From Bog-473 sp963809825 (GTDB lineage: Bacteria > Actinomycetota > Acidimicrobiia > Acidimicrobiales > RAAP-2), in the NCBI GenBank assembly GCA_963809825.1, contig CAWELJ010000007.1:33342-97341 (forward strand): a stretch of DNA of 64,000 bases. Direction: 5' to 3'. Positions within the stretch are counted from its first letter, which is position 1. The number at the start of each line of letters is the position of its first letter. The notes beneath the pieces were generated by a model that did no database searches, was not told the origin of the DNA, and worked only from the letters and a program-made list of their open reading frames with translations. The position numbers and the translations under genes are program-made. Shown piece after piece: positions 58,905-64,000 of this stretch.

Positions 58905-61387
58905 GTGAGACGGCACCAACCTGGCGCGCGCGCCTTTTCGACGTTCCTGCGCGCTGCTATGGCACTAACGGCCGGAACGGGATCCGCTCTCGTCATCATC
59001 TCCGCCGCGCCCGTAGCGGCCGGAGCCTCGGGCATCGTCCCACCATCGGTCCCGTCCGTCAACGTGCAGCCGGAGGTCATGCCCGCGTGCTCCTATTCGC
59101 CGGTTGACGACCACAGCGCCGGCTGTATCGACTCCATCCTGCACAACATCAACTACGCGCGTTCACTCGAGGGACTCGGCCCTCTCGTCCTGCCGAGCGG
59201 CTACGCCACGGACCCCGTCCCAGAACAACAACTCATCCTGACCGACGAGGAGCGCGGCGACCGCGGTCTCTCTCAGTACCTAGGTCTCGATGCCACACTC
59301 AACGGCGCAGCGCTGACCGGTGCGCTGACGAACTCCGACCCGCTCCTACCCCCCGGCTTCCAGGGCCCGGGGGGTCCATCTTCGCCCAGGACTACACGCC
59401 GCTGGGGGCCGACTTCGCCTGGATGTACGACGACGGCTACGGCGGGACCAATGTCGACTGCACCACGCCGGTGGACCCGAACTGCTGGGGCCACCGGAAG
59501 AACATCCTCGGCGCCGTGACGACCACCAGCGGCCAGACGGCGATGATGGGGGACGCGGACACGCCGGCGGGGCAGTACACGCAGATCTTCGCCACGCAGG
59601 TCGATCCGGCAGACGGACTGGTCGATCCGATCACGCCGAGTTCCCTGCCCACGCCGTCCACGCCGGCGCCGCCCGACGTCGTGCAGGTCCTTCCGGCTTC
59701 GTCACCGAGCACGGGCGCCGGCACACCGGTGACGATCGAGGGCAACTACTTCACCGCGTCGCCTACGCCCCAGGTGTTCTTCGGGGGCGTGCCGGCGACC
59801 AACGTGCGCGTGAACTGGAACGGCGAGCTCACCGCCGACGCGCCGGCAGACCCGGCTGGGAGTGCCTCCGACCAGGTCGTCGTGACGGTCAGCACCACCA
59901 CGGGCGGCTCGTCCAGCACGACCGGCACGCCGGCCGTGAACGAGTTCACCTACGCCCCGACGGCCTCCCCCACGGTCACGTCCGTGTCGCCCTCGTCCGG
60001 GCCCGAGATCCCGAGCGGCAGCGTGACGATCCACGGCACGAACTTCTTCGACGGGGGAGTGACGCCGATCGTCGACTTCGGGTCGGTCGTGAGCATCGGC
60101 TCCATGAGCTACAACTCGACCCAGATCACGACCACCATCCCGCCGGCCGTCAACCCCGGAACCGTCAACATCACCGTGACCACGCCGGCCGGTACAAGCA
60201 CCGTCTCGCCCGCCGACCAGTACACCTACACCGGGACCGGCACCTCGTCGGCCCCCGCCATCACCAGCGGCAACCAGGCCACCCTCTCGGCCGGGAACGC
60301 AGGGGTGGTCGACATCACGACAACCGGGACGCCCGGGGTCAGCTCGGTCACGGACGCCGCGTTCAGCGGCTGCACGCCCTCCTCGCTGCCGGCCAGCATC
60401 CACCTCGTCTACACCGGCGGGTCGACCGCATCGCTGGAGGGGACGCCACAGCCCGGTGACGGCGGCACCTTCACCGTGTGCCTCGTCGCGTCCAACGGCG
60501 TGGCACCCACGGCGACCCAGGTCTTCACGTTGACGGTGAACGCCCCGCCGCCGCCACCCCCTCCGCCGCCGCCGCCACCCCCTCCGCCGCCCTCGCTCTC
60601 GCACGGGTACTGGCTGGTGGGGTCCGACGGCGGCATCTTCAGCTTCGGGTCAGCCGCGTTCCACGGCTCCACCGGTTCGCTGCACCTCCAACGGCCCGTA
60701 GTCGGCATCACCCCCACAGCTGACCGGGGTGGCTACTGGCTGGTCGCGTCCGACGGCGGCATCTTCGCCTTCGGCAATGCGGGCTTCCACGGATCCATCC
60801 CCGGGAGCGGGCTGCACCCCGCCGGTTCCGGCCTGCCGAACAGCCTGAACGCCCCCATTGTCGGCATGGTTCCCTCCACCGACGGCAACGGCTACTTCAT
60901 GGTCGCCTCCGACGGCGGTGTCTTCGCCTTCGGCGACGCGAGGTTCGAAGGGTCCTGTCCCGGCATCGGCGGCTGCAGCGGCGCGGCGGTGGCCGTGGTG
61001 CCCGACGCCACGGGCAACGGCTACTGGGTGGTCACGAGTTCCGGCGCCGTCTACACCTTCGGCGACGCGGCCAACCACGGCGCGCCCGGCCCGCAGAGCT
61101 CGGCCATCACCTCTGCCGTCGCCACCTCCGACGGCGGTGGTTACTGGATCCTCGACGGAGCGGGACAGGTGTTCCCCTTCGGCAATGCCGTGGGCATGGG
61201 CAGCCTGCCGCCCGGCTCGGCCGGCGGACTGAACCCGGCGTCGGCCATTTTCGACACCTCCGACGGCGGCGGCTACTGGGTCGTGACGGCGCTGGGCAAG
61301 GTCTCGAACTTCGGTGACGCACCCAGCGACGGGGACATGTCGGGCTCCCACCTGAACGGGCCGATCATCGCCGCTTCCGGTTCCTGA
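58905..61387 (+). pseudogene. Secreted CAP-domain protein with TIG and repeat domains, one-base frameshift
   Basis: A large secreted protein in two frames. From GTG 58905 it has a signal peptide (AAMALTAGTGSALVIISAAP) and the start of a CAP/SCP domain (CIDSILHNINYARSLEGLG). At the six-G run 59369-59374 one G is missing: with it, the frame joins IFAQDYTPLGADFAWMYDDG and CWGHRKNILG, the CAP C-terminus. Then follow two IPT/TIG modules, a Pro-only spacer of about 15 residues, and five or six repeats of the form G-Y-W-L-V-x-S-D-G-G-I-F-x-F-G, probably a beta-propeller. It ends at 61387. Such proteins bind surface glycans; role not known. The shift is probably a homopolymer error. Confidence 0.8.
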
Positions 61388-61512
61388 CCGTTCCCGCCCC
61401 CCGCCGAGAGCACGGTGGTCGAGCAGCTGCTCGCGAGGGGTGACCCGCGGCCGCACGTCGGCCGATTGGAACCTATGGTGGGGTCGACGGATCGACCCTC
61501 AGGGAGGGAACC

Positions 61513-62274
61513 ATGGGCATCTTCCAGCGGGCGCACGACATCGTGCAGGCCAAGACGAACAAGGCGCTCGACGCCGCCGAGAAGCCCGACGAGATGCTCG
61601 ATCTCTCCTACGAGAAGATGCTCGAGCAGATCACCCAGGTGCGCCGCGCCCTCGTCGACCTCGCCGCGTCCAAGAAGCGGCTCGAGCTGCAAGAGGAGCA
61701 GTTCCAGCACACCATCGACCACCTGCAAGACCAGGCCAAGCAGGCCCTGGCGGCCAACCGCGAGGACCTGGCGAAGGAGGCCCTCTCCCGCAAGGCGGCT
61801 GCCCAGCAGCAGATCGACGAGATGGAGCCGCAGCGCCAGCAGCTCGACGAGGAGGAGCAGAAGCTCACCAAGACCCTCGATGCCCTGCAGAAGCGCGTCA
61901 ACGACTTCCGCACGCAGAAGGAGACCCTCAAGGCCCAGTACACCGCGGCCAAGGCGATCTCGACGGTCGACGAGAGTGCGGCCGGGATCTCCAAGTCGTT
62001 CAACGACTCCGGGGCGACGCTGCAGCGGGCCCAGGACAAGATCGCCACCATGCAGGCCCGCTCGGGGGCGCTCGACGAGCTGTTGGAGTCCGGTGTCCTC
62101 GAGGACGTCGGCGGGGGCACCGACGACATCCAGAAGGAGCTCGACCAGGTCGGCAAGGACGCGCAGGTCGACCAGGAACTGGCCGCGCTCAAGACACAGC
62201 TGGGGACAGGAACGCCCGAGCCCGAGGCGCTGGCCGCACCGGCTGCTGAGGAGGAACCCTCGACCGATTCCTAA
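61513..62274 (+). CDS. PspA/IM30 family protein
   Basis: A 253-residue PspA/Vipp1-type protein that forms rings on membranes and protects them under stress. MGIFQRAHDIVQAKTNKALD is the amphipathic first helix; the long coiled coil follows (AAQQQIDEMEPQRQQLDEEE). A Pro/Ala/Glu-rich tail of about 35 residues is added. GGGAGG precedes the ATG. Monocistronic between the CAP protein and the membrane glycosyltransferase-like gene. Confidence 0.92.
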   Translation: MGIFQRAHDIVQAKTNKALDAAEKPDEMLDLSYEKMLEQITQVRRALVDLAASKKRLELQEEQFQHTIDHLQDQAKQALAANREDLAKEALSRKAAAQQQIDEMEPQRQQLDEEEQKLTKTLDALQKRVNDFRTQKETLKAQYTAAKAISTVDESAAGISKSFNDSGATLQRAQDKIATMQARSGALDELLESGVLEDVGGGTDDIQKELDQVGKDAQVDQELAALKTQLGTGTPEPEALAAPAAEEEPSTDS

Positions 62275-62430
62275 CGCAACGAGACCGATCCGCGGACACA
62301 CGCTCGTCCGGGCACACGCGGTTACGTGGACGATTGCATCAGGATTCCCTCGGCGGCGTAAGACAGGGCGCAGCCGTCCGAAGCCGAATCCTCGAGGTGG
62401 GCGCAGCTACTGTTGCCGAGCGTGGAGACG

Positions 62431-63963
62431 ATGAGGCGAATCCCACCGCGGTTTCGCCCACCACTGGCCGTCACCGCCATGTTCGCTCTCTCCCGGATCG
62501 TGTTCTACCTCGGGGGGGTCCGGATGGATATGACCGCTCTGAGTGGCCGGCCCCAATCGTCCTATTGGCAGCAGCTCGATCTGAATCAGCTGCACCACGA
62601 TCTCATACAAAGCATCTGGTACCTACAGAGCCAGCCTCCGCTCTTCAACTTGGCCACGGGCTTGCTGCTGAAGCTACCGGGCCCCGTCGTGACGCCAACC
62701 GCCGTCGTCGTCGGGCTGGTGCTGGGGCTCGGAATCGCCATGAGCGCCTTCTACCTGTGTCGCGAGCTGCATCTGCCCACATGGGTGGCTTTCCTCGTCA
62801 CCGCACTCGTCGTGTTCGACCCTGCGTCGGCTGCCTATCAGAACTGGTTCTTCTACACCTACCCGACCGCATTCGGCGTCACGTTCGCCGCCTTGTGCGG
62901 AGCCCGCTACCTGCGTGGGCATCGGCCTGTCTGGGGCGCCGGGTTCTTCGTCTCGTTGGCGGCCGTTGTCCTGCTCAACGGCTCGTTCCAATGGCCGTGG
63001 CTCCTACTCGCCTCCTTGCCCGTCTTGATCGTCCTGCGGCGGCAATGGCGCACCCTGCTGCTGGTCGCCCTCCTGCCGGTGTTCTGCGTGTCCTTCTGGT
63101 ACGCCAAGAACGCGGTGCTCTTTCACACCTATACGACAAGTAGTTGGACGGGAATGAACCTTGCTCAGATCACGACATCGCAGGCCACCGAAGCGCAGTT
63201 GGGGGGCCTCATCAAGGCGAGAACGCTCACGCCGATCGCAGCAATCGTCCCCTTCACGGCGCCACCAGCAGCGTACGGCCGCAACCTCTCGAACAACCGG
63301 CCAACGGGTGTGGCCGTCTTGGATCGGGTGACGAAGGGTGACGGAACGCTGAATCTCAACAACGTCAACTTCATCGCGATCTCAAATCAGTACTTGCACA
63401 ACGACCTCCGCTTCATTCGGGCAGATCCCGGCTTGTATCTTCGCTCTGTCGGCAAGGCGATCACGACGTTCACGCTTCCCAGTGAGCAGTACATCTTCGT
63501 GGCGACCAACGAGCAACATCTGTCCACGTACGCCCGAATCTACGATCTCCTTGTCGATGGGCAGCTCTCAGGGATGGACCCGACTGCTGCGACGACGAAT
63601 GCAGACCATGGTCATGGCGTCGCTCCGTCGCACATCTCATGGTTCATCGCCCTGGAATATCTCCTCACAATCGTTGTTGCTCCGGCCCTGGCATGGCGAC
63701 GCCGTCGCGATGTGCCATACGCGCTCACGCTCGGATACATCACGTGGACGACCCTGTACTTGTTCGTGGTGTCGAACCTGACCCAGTTCGGCGAGAACAA
63801 TCGATTTCGACTGGACGCGGGCCCGTTACCGCTCATCGCCACTGTCGTCGTCGTCATGGCGACGGTGCAGCATCTCGCGGCCAAGGAGGGCCGGCCGCAG
63901 AACAGCGAACTGGGCGTCGAAGCGCCCCACTTCGAAGATCTCCCTGCTGCGTCGGTTCGTTGA
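62431..63963 (+). CDS. Membrane glycosyltransferase-like protein, GT-C type
   Basis: A protein of about 510 residues with about 10 membrane helices. An extracellular loop after the first helix (RMDMTALSGRPQSSY, QQLDLNQLHHDLI) with acidic residues, then QPPLFNL, resembles the GT39/ArnT class of GT-C enzymes, which use lipid-linked sugars. The C-terminal part has a large loop and ends hydrophilic. ATG 62431 is chosen; TTG 62413 and GTG 62422 are in frame. Lower GC than its neighbours, like the glycan locus. Confidence 0.72.
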   Translation: MRRIPPRFRPPLAVTAMFALSRIVFYLGGVRMDMTALSGRPQSSYWQQLDLNQLHHDLIQSIWYLQSQPPLFNLATGLLLKLPGPVVTPTAVVVGLVLGLGIAMSAFYLCRELHLPTWVAFLVTALVVFDPASAAYQNWFFYTYPTAFGVTFAALCGARYLRGHRPVWGAGFFVSLAAVVLLNGSFQWPWLLLASLPVLIVLRRQWRTLLLVALLPVFCVSFWYAKNAVLFHTYTTSSWTGMNLAQITTSQATEAQLGGLIKARTLTPIAAIVPFTAPPAAYGRNLSNNRPTGVAVLDRVTKGDGTLNLNNVNFIAISNQYLHNDLRFIRADPGLYLRSVGKAITTFTLPSEQYIFVATNEQHLSTYARIYDLLVDGQLSGMDPTAATTNADHGHGVAPSHISWFIALEYLLTIVVAPALAWRRRRDVPYALTLGYITWTTLYLFVVSNLTQFGENNRFRLDAGPLPLIATVVVVMATVQHLAAKEGRPQNSELGVEAPHFEDLPAASVR

Positions 63964-64000
63964 GCGCCCGTCCTCCCTACGGCGGCGGCGTCAACACCAC

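Overview
The window is high-GC DNA from an actinobacterium, probably class Acidimicrobiia. This taxon is inferred from gene content, not from a marker alignment: a WhiB regulator, an AftD-like arabinofuranosyltransferase, a Ddn/F420-type fold, an XRE-PPOX regulator, and extracellular repeats of the type G-Y-W-L-V-x-S-D-G-G-I-F-x-F-G. At least four genes (28115-29141, 41470-42631, 44378-45566, 58905-61387) are broken by one-base indels, several in G or C runs. Draft-assembly error is therefore a live explanation for those breaks.

Positions 1-29141 are mostly conserved chromosome. They hold the end of a 2-oxoacid dehydrogenase E2, a small gene with a perfect LexA-type palindrome, a CBS protein, an XRE-PPOX regulator, TreT-like trehalose synthase, a HAD phosphatase, a histone H1-like protein, and then tlyA, nadK, recN, pyrG, a Nudix hydrolase and xerD. 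Next come a DksA-like protein, an M50 protease, trpS, scpA-scpB-rluB, aroH-tyrA-aroA/cmk-plsC, a glycosyltransferase/HD pair with ispH, a DUF512 radical-SAM gene with der, a gamma-carbonic-anhydrase-like protein, a secreted phosphoesterase and a broken esterase. The genes are tightly packed, with many 4-nt overlaps, and cover chromosome segregation, aromatic amino acids, nucleotides, isoprenoids and ribosome assembly.

Positions 29175-40520 form a cell-surface glycan locus of visibly lower GC: an AftD-like enzyme, a glycosyltransferase-methyltransferase fusion, two GT2 enzymes, a flippase and a TylF-like methyltransferase, with a 740-bp non-coding stretch between two of the units.

Positions 40816-57378 are a 16.5-kb integrative element. 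It is bounded by a 40-bp direct repeat that is the 5' half of tRNA-Pro(GGG); the intact tRNA is at the right end. Paired GTTAGCAA motifs just inside both ends look like integrase arm sites. The element has a frameshifted tyrosine integrase, two divergent XRE regulators, and a long chain of 4-nt-overlapping genes encoding a DUF3631 ATPase, HNH nuclease, putative small terminase and large terminase. There are no capsid, portal or tail genes, so it resembles a phage satellite or a strongly reduced prophage. Its right half carries cargo: a set of small two-helix membrane proteins, three of them apparently paralogous, each followed by a conserved GC-rich hairpin element; an IS110-family element with a structured upstream region that may encode a bridge RNA; a Ddn-quinone-oxidoreductase fusion; and WhiB with zinc-ribbon micro-proteins.

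Positions 57418-64000 hold an IS481-family element inserted at the 3' end of the tRNA with a 16-bp near-perfect target duplication, then a large secreted CAP-domain protein (frameshifted), a PspA/IM30 protein and a membrane glycosyltransferase-like protein.
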